From Prunella strophiata (lineage: Eukaryota > Chordata > Aves > Passeriformes > Prunellidae): a stretch of 64,000 bases of DNA. The position numbers were made by a program, and so were the translations under genes. Of the stretch, positions 49,460 to 62,348 are shown piece by piece. How positions within the stretch are numbered: position 1 is the first letter of the stretch; every line of letters begins with the position of its first letter. Where the stretch lies: contig JAZBQD010000030.1 of the NCBI GenBank assembly GCA_036583965.1, positions 55,243,551 through 55,307,550 of the forward strand, given 5' to 3'. Under the pieces are notes generated by a model. The model did no database searches and was not told the DNA's origin. It saw only the letters and a program-made list of their open reading frames with translations.

Positions 49460-51401
49460 AAAACTATATTGTGAAGAGGCAAAATGAACCTTTTCTCAAC
49501 AATCTATATGCAGAAGTGCTTTTATGCAAACAGATTCAATAATACCTATGAACACAGCTAATGAAAAAGAGGAATTTCTCTCTAGTGAGAAAATGGAGTA
49601 GGTCCAAATCTCATCACACTTCCTAAGACGGGAAGAAGTGTGAATTCTGTATTTTAAGGAAGTTATAGCTCAGGCAACTATCTAGGCTATCAGGTCAGAC
49701 CATATCTCCATGCTGTATGACAGCCACAGATATCTGTGATGCATCTCATAGAGAAGATGTATGTCAAAAGCCTGCAACGGTAACTGGAGAGCTCTACTCT
49801 TTGAAAAAAAATAAGGCTCTAGAACACAAGAATCCTTTGGAAATTCAGAGGACGTTGGTTAATATTAATACTAAATTAATTTTTTTTTCTTCCATTTGGA
49901 TTCTGTCAAGCAGCTCACCAAGTATCCTGGATCCTCCCAACATGAGGCAACAAAAGTTACATGTTGATGGAAACATGTCAGAAAAAAAAATTAAACCATC
50001 TTCCTGTGGTAAATTTTGATTTTTATGAGAACCACATTTTCCATTTTTAAGATAGAATTTCCAAGCAACTCTTAAGTATGGCTAAAAAACATATCCACAA
50101 CTATCAGGAATCATTGGTTAGCAAATGGAAAGAAAGCTCAGGTTCAAAACAAACAATGTGAGTTTGCAACCTTTTGAGGTTTCATTGTAGGTATCATGAT
50201 AACCAGCCCTTTTTACCCTAACACCCAACAGCAAGAATTTGTTCACTGTCTCAAATCTCACAAAGAAAACAAAAATGTGAGCCCTGATGCTCAACCACCA
50301 TCAAGAAAATAAAAACAACACAGAACACATTCTTTGCACATCTCTCAGTTTTGACTGGTTGGGGTCCTGACTCATGAGTGTTGAAAGTTTGGGGTTGCCA
50401 AAACTGCTTTTGTTTGTCACTAATAATCACTCATCCCAGGGAACATGTGGTTTACTGTCTCATGCCAGGCCTCCAATGCTAGGGGCTGAGGTTCCTTGGT
50501 GAGACAGCCTCTCCCAGCTCCAAGACATGTTCTTCCGCATTATCAGAATATTTTATTTTTTTAAGCATCAACTTGTAAAACAAATAGGCCTTTCCTTTGA
50601 TAGACATTATGATTTTTATTTTTTTTTAAGATTAACTTTGCTAGCCACAGAACTTTTGCAATGTTTCAAGACCACTGATAACTGACCAGGATGGAAAAGA
50701 ACACAAGTACATGCAGCCTGCTGTTTGTTTGGTTTTAATTACTTTCTCTGCTATGGCTAGAGACTTCTGGAATTATCCTCTTTGTGGAAATAAAGTTAGG
50801 CAGTTGGGCTTTTCTATCAAAATACTTAGCTGAGTCATAAGGCTTGGGGAAAAAGTAACACAGGGTGAGTTTAGTTGTATTGAGTTGTCTGGTAAGCAAA
50901 GGTACATTCTTCAGAAGTGCCCAGGAAAATTGCATTTTCTAACGTGTTTTCATTCTCTACACTCTCTCTGATAGAACAGTCTCAAGATTAGTCATTTGGT
51001 TTTCTATATTGCCTCTTGCAAGCAGATTGAGGCAGTCCACAAATACCACCTGCCCCAGAAAAGGCAATGCAGAGTTCTTTTAAGGCAGCCATTCTAGGAA
51101 GAAACTCCCATAAGAAATAGTCCAGTCCATTTTTTGCTTGGCAGTATCTCTGCATGAACAAGTGATTCCACTTCAAGCTCTGACTACAACTGATGTCCTT
51201 TCCCTGCTCCCAGTTTCTTCCAAGAATTTGGTAATCTCAGAACTACTCCAAAGAAAGTCCTTCAAACAGGTCATATAGGCAGAAATTTAATGCAAATATC
51301 TCATGGGACTGAGCACTTAATCCAAAGGCCCAGAAGCCCAGAGTGGGACTCAGCTCCACTAACATCAAACAACTACTATATAATCATCCCAGTACAACAA
51401 A
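49460..51401. other. Non-coding stretch without recognisable gene or repeat
   Basis: AT-rich unique-looking sequence with short T- and A-runs near 49,878 and 50,618. No open frame has a recognisable product. Confidence 0.5.
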
Positions 51402-51600
51402 AGAAAAATTTTACAGTGAGTGTTGTCATTCATTGTAACAACCTGCACAGTTGGGGCATGGTGGTATTCCCATCAGTGGAGTTTTTCCAGTGGACAGGGT
51501 GCTAGATAATCTCATTGGGGCTCCCTTTCCCCCAAAATATTGGACTAGATGATCTTTTGATTTTTCTTTCAACCTGGACTATTCCATGATTTTGTGATAC
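51402..51600 (+). mobile_element. CR1 LINE 3'-end fragment (first of two)
   Basis: Plus-strand CR1 3' UTR: 'ttttacagtgagtgttgtca', 'cattgtaacaacctgcac', 'cccatcagtggagtttttcc', 'ggacagggtgctagataatc', 'attggactagatgatctttt' and 'tcaacctggactattccatg', ending 'attttgtgata' at about 51,599. It is a 5'-truncated tail of about 200 bp without coding sequence. Confidence 0.88.
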
Positions 51601-51645
51601 ATATCAACACATTAACTAGTAATCCAGACTCCTTTATGGTTTTAA

Positions 51646-52074
51646 ACTGGTGAAAGGACTGAAAAACAAGTTTTATGGGGAGTGACTGAGGGAGTTGGGG
51701 CTGTTTAACTTGGAGAAAAGTAGGCTCAAGGAAGATCTTATCACTCTCTAAAACCACCTTAAAGGAGGCTGTATGAAGGTGGGAGTCAGCCTCTTGTCCC
51801 AGGTAACAGGACAAGAGTAAATGGCCTGAAGTTGTGCCTGGAAAGGTTTAGACTGGGTATGAAGATAATTTTCTTCACTGTAAGGATGGTCAAGAATTGG
51901 AAGAGGCTGCCCAGGGAAGTGGCGGAATCTCCATCTTTTGAAGCATTCAAAAATATGTGGATCTGGCACTTAGGGACATGGTTTAGTGATGGACTTGGCA
52001 GTACTGGGTTAATGTTTGGACTCTGTGATGTTTGAGTTCTTTTTTCAACCTTAACAATTCTACCATTCTCTGTT
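51646..52074 (+). mobile_element. CR1 LINE 3'-end fragment (second of two)
   Basis: Starts in the last part of ORF2 ('aactggtgaaaggactga', 'gactgagggagttggggctg') and continues through the 3' UTR ('gggagtcagcctcttgtccc', 'cctggaaaggtttagactgg', 'gaggctgcccagggaagtgg', 'tggcacttagggacatggtt', 'ggttaatgtttggactctgt') to the tail 'ttcaaccttaacaattctac'. Its 3' end is a different CR1 subtype from the copy 45 bp upstream, so they are separate insertions. The ORF2 remnant has stops. Confidence 0.92.
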
Positions 52075-55000
52075 TCTCTGATTGTTAAAAGATAAAGAGA
52101 CTATCTACTCTGTTTCTAAATGTCTCCATGAAATGAGACAAATCATGCTCCAGAAGGAGGTTTTGTTTCCCCTGAGTCCTACAGGGAACTTAGAGCGACT
52201 GATTCCAACATAAGTGCAAGGTGAATCACCTTATGTGCATATATTTCTCATAAATGACATCTCAGCTCTGACAGAGACTTCGCTTGTGGAGTGGGACTCT
52301 TTTGTTACATTGAAGGTTTTATGGTTGGGGTTTCAGCTATACCCCAAATCCCTGCTGTAATTCCAGACTGGAGAGGGAAGGGATTCAGAACCTTATTAAA
52401 TTCAATGAGGAGGCTAGTACCATTCTGCTTAAGCAATGTCTTAATGATGTGGACTCACAGGAGATCTGTAGACAACTGAGATACCTCTTGCTGTTCCCGT
52501 ACTTGCTTCTTGGTAGGAACACTGCCCCTAGAAAGAATGCACTTGCTTCTATACCTATCTCTTCTGAGGGGGGTTTAAACCACCAAGGCACTTGCACTGC
52601 TACAGCAAAATCTGACTTTACAGTTCTAACCAAGCCTTGCTGCAAAATACCCTGCCAATGTCAGAGTGAGCAACAGAAGTAAGAGGAGAGTTCTGACTGT
52701 TGCACTATAAATTGGCTTCTTTCCTGAAGACAGAAAATGTTTTGGCCTCCCTTCTAGGCCTGCTTATGTATTTTACACGTCTCATTTATGCTGCTTTGGA
52801 GAAAATGCATAAACAGTTGTGTTAGAGCTGCCAAAAGGGGTCCCAGGCCCATTCCTGAAATGAAGCATTAAATGCTTTGGGAAATGTCTTTCCAGGTTCA
52901 CCTTAGCATGCAGATCTTGGCTTGACTATTCATTGACTGGAGCTTTATGCAGCCAGCCATGCTAAAAGGAATGGAGGGGAGATGTTATCAGAAAATAAAG
53001 CTATCCAGCAGCAGATCAGGTATTTCATCCTCTCAGCCATTCAGAACTTCACATGCAGAAGTTTGCACACAACAGGACTCATGGCAGGTCCTCAGCCTGT
53101 CCATCAATGGTCTCAAGCTGCCTTCATACCTGAGGGCAGGCAAACCAAGAGAGGTAGTCAGCAGTGGGCTTTGGGCTGAGAGATGTCTGCATTCCTCTAA
53201 TGGGCTGATAAGATTTTTGTTTCAGCAAAAATGAATTCATTTTCAGCATGAAGCAGTACATGCTACTATATTGTCAAATACTGATTTTTATACACAGGCC
53301 AAGGACATTGTCCTGCATATTTCTGGGAAGTAAAAGTTAAGTGCTGTAAAATTAGACCCTAACTGAAGAAATAGATTTTTTTCCACATAAACACACTGAT
53401 TTTAAATTCTGATTGTAATTTTTTTTGTCTCATAAAGTAAATCTAATGACACTACTGTGTGTTTATTTCTGACTCTGAAACCTAAAAAAAAGCCAATAAC
53501 CCAGTAAGGAGTCCTAGCTATTTATTTTCCTCTTGATTCATACCCATTAGTGTATCAAAGTGGCAATTTTCCAAACAGGCACTCATTTTGACAAATGCAT
53601 TTTACTGACCCCTTTTACAGAGGGCAGACCTTGGAGGATATGTAGAAGTTTCTGTAGAAAATGACCTCACTGTTAAGTAGTAAGGATGCCAGATATCTCC
53701 ATCTCAGCCATCCATAAGTCATCTTGATTTGTCAGATGCATTGGCTTTTATAAAAGCTCAAGGTAAGAGCAGCCATGGGAATAACAAGCCTCGTCAGCTT
53801 CATTTTATGTTTCTAGCAGCAGTCAACAGCAAAGGTGTCCTCTTCCCACATGATTCTTGTACTTCCAAAAATCTTCCTTTATTTACATAATGCCTTCAGT
53901 CTTAAAATACTTTACAATAGTTATAAATTCCAGTTTAAATAATTGCCTAATTGGAAATCAGGACCAGGATTTTCAGCATTAAAATCCTTAGACTGCATCC
54001 ATCTGTGGTGCCTACACAAATGCATCTCTCCAAGTAACTCAAAAACTTTGTGAAACTGCAAACTTGAGAACACTGTTTATCTTCTTTCTCTCTCCACCTA
54101 AAAAATCCTGCCAAAAGCTGGGATTGGTGACACAGCACACATCCTCTAAAGAGCTAAAAACTGTGGACTGACAAGCTTCCAGCAGCAGAGTCCATATCCC
54201 AGAGCTAGATATGCAGGACTCTGTTTATACCATGTACACATCTTCAGCTGGGCTTAAACCTGGGTGTTTGCACATTCAAAGCAGTTCAGGTGTTCAGCTA
54301 AATGTGAGCTTATGCTTATAGACAATGTGAGGAACAAGCAGACAGGCATAAAGTAGACAATGCCAAATTTGATGACATAAGTAGTAAGCACATCCATCTT
54401 TGAAAATTTGTTACTGCTATTGGGCTTCACTATGCCTGTAGTTTTACCTCTGTCTGGACTTTTATTTCTGGTTCTGCAAAGTGTGACATTTTCTTCTTTG
54501 GTTGCACACTGGCTGGAGGTGCAGGTATGCAAGCTAAGAGATCCATGCTTTTCTCCAAATATTTGTTATCAAGCACTCACCTTACAGCAAAGTTGTCTTG
54601 TTTCATTTTTTGCATTAAAACTCTGACACATTATGTTGCCTATTTTTGCTGCTACTTAGAATTCCCCAGCTCCAACACCTCTTTGTTTTTCCAGTAATCT
54701 CTTCCTCTTCACTGACCCATATACCCACAGTTCAGCAACTGAGCCATATTGGGTGCACCACTGGTGCCTGTGGGTAACCTCATTCACCTCTTGGCCAATT
54801 GCTCTTCTCACTCTCTTGCAACACTGATCAAATGGGAAAATCCCCTTTGCAGAAAACCTCTTCTGCCATCTTCACAGCTGGGTAAATCTGCATTTTCTTT
54901 AATTGTAGCATTGAAATCACAAAACCATAACAAATTTCCTACAATCTGGAATTGCCACTCCTACTTTGGTGAGGAGAAAGGTGACAGGGTTTTAAATCAA

Positions 55001-55920
55001 AGCAAAGATTTTTGAAAGTAAATTCAGTTATGAGCCGGGTTTTACTGCAATTTCCAGAGCAAAGTTATTAAAAGGAGATGCAGAAAAATGTAAATTAAAA
55101 ATGGGCCAATATCCTCTAAATGGTCCCAGGACATTACTTATGGGATATTGCAGATGCTGAGCCTCTCTGACAGTGTTTTTGGTGAAGTGAGGGTGGGAAG
55201 CAGGTGGAAGATGTGGAAGATCACTTAAGGCTGCTGAAAATAAAGACACATCTATCTCACAGATACAGTTCACATTAAGGACCTGATAGGAAAGATTTAC
55301 TTCAGAAAATGTCAAAACCCACAATTTTACTTTCTGCATCCAGGGTTCTGTGTTCATCCTTAATGTAAAAGACATGAACAATTAAAACTTCTTACCTACT
55401 AAGAGAATACATCTCCAAAGAAAAAAATAGATCTGAGTATAAACAATTTTCTTAGCATTTAAAAGTCTTATTTTTGTGTAATTCTTTGCCTTAAAAGGCT
55501 GTTGAAATTTTCAGTGATTAGTACAAAGATTAAAGCTGAGCAGGAGAACTGGTATAAAACTATGTATAAGCTAGAGAGGTACAGAAAAAGGGAGTAAAAT
55601 AAAACAGCAATAAAAACAGGACCGGATGTACTCAGTCATCACTGGACATGCTACATGATTAATCACTTGTCCTCATTGTAACAACGAAGCCAGGAAATCC
55701 ACAAAACCTCAGCATGTATGTAATAGTGCATTTCTAGCTAACAAATTACAGCTATCAAGCTACAGAGAGAAGCATGCACTGCATTTAGTATAATTTAACA
55801 TACTGGCCTTGCCTGAAAACCTGGCAAAGTCTGCTACCATGCAAGCCTATAGCATCAAAGCTCTGTATTTCTATGAGGGTGAAAATTCAAGCATTTAGCA
55901 TTTCCATGAGATTCAGCCAG
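52075..55920. other. Non-coding stretch without recognisable gene or repeat
   Basis: AT-rich unique-looking DNA. Nothing recognisable among open frames of 117 codons or fewer. Confidence 0.5.
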
Positions 55921-56165
55921 AAGGACCAACAACCGGCGCAATTGGCGCGAAGTAGTTCGTGGTGAAGGTGCTCGTGATGGCCCGGTCCGGCCAAAACATC
56001 CATAGCTAACCATAAACACAGCAAACATTCCAAACAGGTTGTGGCGGCGTTACCTGGAGCCAAAGCACAAGCCTGGCTGCATTTCATGTCAAACCACTGA
56101 CCAGCCCTGCTGCCACATGGAAAGTATGGCCGACATCCGATTGTGGGACCGCTCCGTGAGGTTCA
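55921..56165. promoter_or_regulatory. CpG-dense patch with E2F-like site
   Basis: Fourteen CpGs within about 230 bases, surrounded by CpG-poor AT-rich DNA. It contains TTGGCGCGAA at 55,942-55,951, a near-consensus E2F site. The minus strand has a splice-donor-like CCAG/GTAACG (around 56,048-56,056). No protein product is recognised in any frame. It could be a small CpG island with an alternative or non-coding first exon, an exon of an unknown gene, or a recent GC-rich insertion. Confidence 0.3.
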
Positions 56166-57228
56166 CCAAACCACCAGCAGGAGAGTGGTTATGCTGCTTT
56201 CTTCAAAACATTTTTGTGGCTTTCTTGAGAGCATGGTATTTGTCAGGTGAGAAGCACAGCCAGGATGGTTTTATCTCCTTGTTGACATTTTATGTGCTTC
56301 AGCACCATCCCAGAGGCCTCTCTTCTGCTCAGCTGTAAATAGAGTGTATGAAGAACCATTCTCTGGAGGGGCTGCAGGCATCAGAACACATTTTGAGGCT
56401 AACAAGGAGCATTTTCAGTCTGAACTCCCATACACCAAGAGGAAATACCCAGTTATTTACGTAACTCTACCTAAAGTATTTTTTATTTCTTTCAAACATA
56501 ACACTAAGAACATTTTTACCTTTTACGCTGCAATTTTCAATCATGTCAACCCCCGACCAATACATTCTCAATGGGAGAGGACTGCAATTCTGAAATGGTT
56601 ATTTCAGGTCTTCTCAAGGGGTGGTTAATTAGCTGTTAAATTAGCTCTCTGCACCTAAATTAACACATGACACCTAACGTGCCTGTTAACATCCATCTGC
56701 CACACATCATCCTCTGCCAATGACCTCTTTCCCTGGAGCCTCATCAATCAAATTCAGCTTGGCAGGAGATTTCTTGTTTGTGTAGAAAAGAGAGGGAGAC
56801 AATTCCTACCACCTCCCTGAGCAAAGGGCAGGAGGCATCAGTCAGCTTCACAAAATGAGAAACAAAGAATAAGACAGTAGACCTACCCAAAAGATCTTCC
56901 AGAAGCCCCATGTCACAGCTGAGCAGAGAATTCCCTTATTTCAGGCAATCACAGTGTTATAAACATCATAAATCTTAATGCAGTCTTTACTGTTGTGGCT
57001 TTTATTAAAAAGTCATGCACTAGGGAAAACAAAACAAAGAGGGATAATATCATGTGAAATGTTAGGTCCTTTTATTTCTAGTGTTATCTTTGGTAATTCC
57101 TAGACTTTTACATAGCCATGGATTTGCTACTGCCTTGAAGGTGAGTCATCATTTGGAACAGGGAGAGACTTTTTAATCTTTTTGACTCCCTAAAGAAAGT
57201 TTAAAAAAAACAATCAGGTACTTAGAAG
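56166..57228. other. Non-coding stretch without recognisable gene or repeat
   Basis: Unique-looking DNA. The short frames at 56,039-56,338 and 56,344-56,628 have no recognisable domain. Confidence 0.5.
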
Positions 57229-57716
57229 GATAGGATGGTTTGGGTCAGAAGGGACCTTAAAACTCATCCAGGTTTGACCCCTCTGCTCTGGGTAGGAACA
57301 CCTTCCACTAGCCCAGGTTGCTCAACCCGGGCTTGAACAATTTCAGGGATAGGGCATCCACAAATTCTCTAGGCAACTCAGCACATCACACCAGCACCTC
57401 ACCACCCTCAGAATGGAAAATTTCTTTCAGATATCTGATTAAATCTCTCCTCTTTCAATTTAAAGCCATTCCCCTTTTCCCTATCACTACATGCCCTTGT
57501 AAAAAGCCCTGCTCCCAGCTCTCTGGCAGACCCCTCCAGGCACTGGAAGGTGCTGTAAAGGCCTCCCCAGAACCTTCTCTCCTCTAGGCTGAACAGCCAC
57601 AGGTCTCAGCCTGTCTTCACAGGAGAGGTGCTCCAGCTATCTGATCATGTTAGTGGCCTCTTCTACACCAACTCCAGCAGGCCCATGCTCTTATGCTGGG
57701 GGGCCCAGAGCTGAAC
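57229..57716 (-). mobile_element. CR1 LINE 3'-end fragment
   Basis: Minus-strand CR1: 'ataggatggtttgggtcaga', 'agggaccttaaaactcatcc', 'gtaggaacaccttccactag', 'ccaggttgctcaacccggg', 'cagggatagggcatccaca', 'tctctaggcaactc', 'aatttaaagccattcccc' and 'acaggagaggtgctccagct', ending after 'ggcccagagctga'. It is about 490 bp, and the tail microsatellite is largely lost at the left edge. Confidence 0.92.
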
Positions 57717-60700
57717 TTAAAAAGTGATTACTGTCCAAATTAGGAGGATTTTTGTACATGTAACCACTTTGGGACAGTCCCTGAGCGATTTTCAGATTTG
57801 CCTGAAAAGGCCCACAGCTTGCAAGCGTTATTACAGGAAAAGTATCTGAAATTTTAAAATATTCATTTGATCATATTTGGGAGAGTAATAAAAATGCTAA
57901 CTATCGTGGGATTTGGTAAATACAAGAAGGCATTGTGAATGTCCAGAATTCTTCAGAAGAACCAGGATCATTGTTCCATTTTACAGACTGACTCCTTCCA
58001 ACAGATTTCAGATTTGATACCTTCCTTGAGGGTATCAAACCTTCTTCAGGGTCAATGAAGTGTCTGCAGCATAGGACTTGAGATTGGGAAACCTTTTAGG
58101 AACAGAGAGTAGTATAAAAACCAAGTCAGGGAAGCAAAATGCAGAAATTCCATGGAATAGGTGCCAAGGATGGTATGTGGAGTCAATGCAATCCATAACC
58201 CCTGCTGAAAGGTACTAGTTAGACTGAGAAGGTGGGCTAGTTAAAAAGTTGCACCCAATAAGGACACTACAACCAAAAATAAAGAAAACTTTTGCAGCCT
58301 TTACTCCTCTCAACAAACCAAGACTGTAGAAACTGCACATTTAAAAACAGATATGGAATTTAGGACACAACTGTGTTTGAACATTTGACTTGCAAGCAAA
58401 CTTGCAATCTGTCTTTTGACAATTGGTAGGAAACGAATTTAAGTTCAAATTATGTGAGGTCCAGGGTCAAGACTGTGTTGCGACCACAGTTCATTCTCTT
58501 TCATTTTCTCCTTGTTAATTAGAGACAAGTTCATGAGCTTTAGCTTTACTGCACTTCCAATCTAATTACTGGAAAATGTTTACATTTTAGGAAAGAAAAT
58601 TGAAAATGAACGATGGAAACAACGAACCCTCTCATTGCTGCCATGTATTCAGATTAATGGTTATTTCCCAAATTAATCTAAATCATTCATCCGGTGTAAT
58701 TTGGATGGCAGCAGGAAGGATGACTTTTTTGTGTACTTAAATTTTTTCTTAATAGTTGTGGCAAGCTAATACATGGAGAAAAATAAAGTCATATTTTAAA
58801 TACACAGACTACAAGATGGGCATATACCATAAGTAGTGCCATTCCAACACTTGCAGAAGACAAAAAAAATCTCACAAGATAATTTTAAACAAAAATTACC
58901 AAATTCTCTGAAACCATATCTCTAGGAACCTCTCACAAGCACTTTGATCATACTGATGAGGACTCCTTGGGGAATTTCCAACACCCACCTCTTTATTTTC
59001 TCAGGCAGTCACAAAAAAAGAGGCTATGTAGAAGATGCCAGCATGTACTAAGCTTGTCATGATGTTTCAGGCTTAACCCTTTGAAGACTCTGATTGCCCT
59101 GAAGATAAAATATTCACATCATGGTTTACAGCAATAAATTAGGATGCAAGCCAAATTCTGAACCTCCTAAGCTAAAAGAATGAAACATGTGTAGGATCTG
59201 TTGCCACAGAAATATTAGTTAAGCATCTCCCAGTCCTCTAACAGTTAGCTTGGATGCTCTCCTATTCCCAGTGCCTTTTAACTCCAATGGATTTAGCTGT
59301 GAACTCCAACTCTCTGATACATACTGCATAACATACTGTGAAGAGTTCAACAGGACACCTGAGTATTGCCATTTCTCTTGACATAATTTCTCTGCTTTTA
59401 CAACTTGGTTTCCACTGAGCCATATTCTAATTTCCTACAGAAACATCATGCGTCTCCTCTGAACTAAAATTTCCAGCAGAAGCAGATGGTTCTTTGTTAT
59501 ATTTCTGCCCATACTGATAGCATTTTCACAGCATCATGTCTGATTTTGTGTGGTTATCAATCCAGTTGCAGCATCTGTTCACAGCACAATACTATGGGGC
59601 AATAATATGAAAATATGACCTTCTTAGGTCTTGACTATTTGCTATTAAAGGTTACTGTTTATCTAAATTGAGACCTGAGGCAACTGGGTGAGACAACTGG
59701 GATTTTGCCAGCTTTCCAAAGGACTGAGTTCTGCCCTATGTCTGGAAGCCAACCAGCAGCACACTGCACATACAGCAGCATGAATTATGGAGTATGTTTG
59801 AGTTACATTATACTTCAGTATCAACTTAAAAGTTACTTTTAGATCAGCATAAAATCCAAGGGTTTTGCAAGCAGTAAATTGGGTTCCAAACCAAAGTAAC
59901 CACAGATTACTTTCCTACAGGAGTGAAAAACTCAGCCAAAAGCAAGTTTAGCTCTTCTTCACTGCTTGATGATTTCTGGTAGGCAAGCCTTGTTCCATAG
60001 CCTCACAGCTAAGACTCCCCTTGCTGGTTTTTAACCACTTCCACCAGACAAGAATAAGAAGGCCAGAAGTCACATCAGGACAGCAGAGAAGGGTCAAAAG
60101 AGAAGCTGAAGATGACAGCTGCAGTACAACACTTGATAAGGTACAGAAAAAAGGTAGAAACCAGCAACAGCCACAAGGAAAGTGTAGGAAGAGCCTCTGA
60201 TTTAACTTAGAAGTTAAATGAGGTGGACGCTGTACAAAATAAGAGATTGGAATTGAGTGGGCTACAGGGGCAAATAGCAGAAAGAAGTACCACATTATCA
60301 CATCCTTGCTTTTCTCAATATTCATCTCATTCCTGGTTGAAGCACCGGAATTCCAAAAACCTAAGTCAAATGAGTTGCACAAGTGTTCTCTTTTGCCCTT
60401 TCCTAATTAAAAAGAAACAAACCAACCCAAGTAAATGCACGCAAAGCTCCCTCATGGTCCTACAAGCAGCAGCAACTTTCAGAGGGATAAAGGTAACGCA
60501 GACTATATTTTCTGACTACATAAAGGTCCTAATTTCAGTTTTTGCCATTTCTTTGGAAAGGTGTTTTGTGGTCATGGACTAGATAGCCAGTACCCCGACC
60601 ACAGACATGGCCTCATGCTTGTCACTGTTGGTTCCCTTGCCCCAAGCAATCACACGCTTCATGGCTTGCCTCAACAGCAGGGGAAAGAGACAGCATTTGA

Positions 60701-62064
60701 TTAATATGGTGCTCAATAACCAGGAAGGTCAGTGATCTGGGTACATTTCTGCAGCCTTGGCATGACTCACTTTCCATTGCCACCTTCCAATCGGAGGCTC
60801 ACAGCAATAGCCAGCGTGGAATTCAGTCACACCAGAAGCTCAGGCTAGGGACTGAGAGGAAGGTCTGACCAACAGCAGCAAGAGATGGAGTAGCACACAT
60901 GTTGGGCGAACACTATGGACTAGCTGGAGACTTAACTCTCAATTTAATACACCAAGGTTAAACAAAGTGCATGGATACTGTTCTGTGGTTGAATGAAGCC
61001 AGCCAGAACCAGACTGCTGAATGAAAGAAAAATAAAGTCCAAGGCAGGAAGAAAAAAGCTCAGATTTATCTTCCACATGAATATCTTCTTTCCGTTTATG
61101 AAAATCTTTTCCTTGTTTCCAACTCGCTACTTGCCTTTTTTTGAACATACAGTATTTGAAGAGTAAGTTATTTAGTCGCTTCAGTTAACATATATTTTCC
61201 ATGTGATTGACCATGAGGCATTACCCAAACAAAAAATCTTTGAAACAGATACAGTAATGAAACACAAGAATGCTCCTTTTGGAAGCAATCTCAAAATACT
61301 AAAGAAACCTCCTTTAAACAACCATTGCAAAAATAATCAAGGAGAGTTACTCACACTTACTGGTTTTAATGTAACTTCAGCAAAAATTTCCTAATTCTTG
61401 AAATGAAACCCAGCTGAGAATGGTAGATTCACAACTTATACATCAAAAGACATTAGGACAGTTATTTGCAACAGCAATACTTCTAAATCTTAGAAGTGGT
61501 ACTGTGCTCATCATGTCTGCTCATCACTATTTTAGGGTACTTGACAATATGCTGTTTGGGGGATTTCACAAGATTCCAAAACCCTTGGCAATAGTGAAGA
61601 AGCCTGCGAAATGTCCTGTTTCATACATCTTCACTAGCAGAGTATTGGATTTGTCCAGAAGACTAAAGCTGAGTTCTAAGCTAGTTTCCCAAATACTGGA
61701 CAAATCAACCTCAGTCCACACAGAAATATCAAAGCAACCTTACTAACCCAGCTTCCAGGCAGGATGGAGCTGACTGGTTCTTACATCCCCCTTTGTGCTG
61801 TGAGCAGAGTCCATGTGACACTGCTGCATGTCAGTGGAACTGTGGGCTCACAGTTTTCAACCCAAAGACAATAAAGCAGGGCCCTCACCCCTTGCAGGAC
61901 TCCAATTTAACTCTGTAAGAAGTATGCCATCTACTGATGCACTGTTTACTACACCCTTCCTCAAGTGCCTTCCTCACAGCCACCGACCAAAACCGGTCTC
62001 AGCTGTGTTTGCTGAAAAGAAAAACAATATTCCATGAACTTACAATAAACGACAGCACTCTCAA
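57717..62064. other. Non-coding stretch; regulatory candidate at 58,490-58,740
   Basis: No recognised gene or repeat family. The longest frame is 59,948-60,382 on the minus strand, 144 codons, hydrophobic in places but not recognisable. The candidate enhancer is listed separately. Confidence 0.5.
58490..58740. promoter_or_regulatory. Candidate conserved enhancer with homeodomain and forkhead sites
   Basis: TTAATTAG (58,515-58,522), CTAATTAC (58,562-58,569), a forkhead-type TGTTTAC (58,577-58,583), GATTAA (58,652-58,657) and the inverse TTAATC (58,673-58,678) lie within 165 bases. A few CpGs are kept (near 58,611, 58,623 and 58,692) and there is no repeat. This is typical of developmental non-coding elements in gene deserts. 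The motifs are seen; conservation and function are inferred. Confidence 0.3.
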
Positions 62065-62080
62065 AGCCAGTGAAATGTGT

Positions 62081-62086
62081 TTTATT
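62081..62086 (-). terminator. Candidate distal polyadenylation signal (AATAAA)
   Basis: TTTATT on the plus strand reads AATAAA on the minus strand, in the context 'gcttaaaataaaacac'. The sequence 10-45 bases further along the minus strand contains 'gagagtgctgtcgtttattg', a G/T-rich downstream element. It would end a minus-strand transcript at about 62,050-62,070. Confidence 0.35.
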
Positions 62087-62342
62087 TTAAGCCACTGCTA
62101 AAACAAGGACGAATTTAGTGCAACCTGGAGTTCATAATCTGAAAACTGAATATACTTAAGTTACTAAAATGGCAAAAATTGTCACCATTATACAGTACAA
62201 GACCTTCATATTCATTGAGTACAGTTTACATAAACATTTAGTTATTCAAACTGCTTTTGGTATACAATTGCATCACTAACTGGGCTGTGAATTACTGTAA
62301 CACTGCACAAATAAGCAGCAGTTCCAGCAAATTATAATAAAT

Positions 62343-62348
62343 TTTATT
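62343..62348 (-). terminator. Candidate proximal polyadenylation signal (AATAAA)
   Basis: Minus-strand AATAAA within a near-palindromic AT stretch (62,332-62,356), so the same spot also reads AATAAA on the plus strand. Use in either direction is uncertain. Confidence 0.2.

Noticed and set aside
55887..56338. Open frames across the CpG-dense patch on both strands (66 and 99 codons)
   Set aside because: No recognisable protein. Other frames contain stops, so a coding exon cannot be supported.
59948..60382. Open frame of 144 codons, minus strand, with hydrophobic stretches
   Set aside because: The hydrophobic runs come from CT-rich codons. There is no signal-peptide-plus-domain arrangement or known family.
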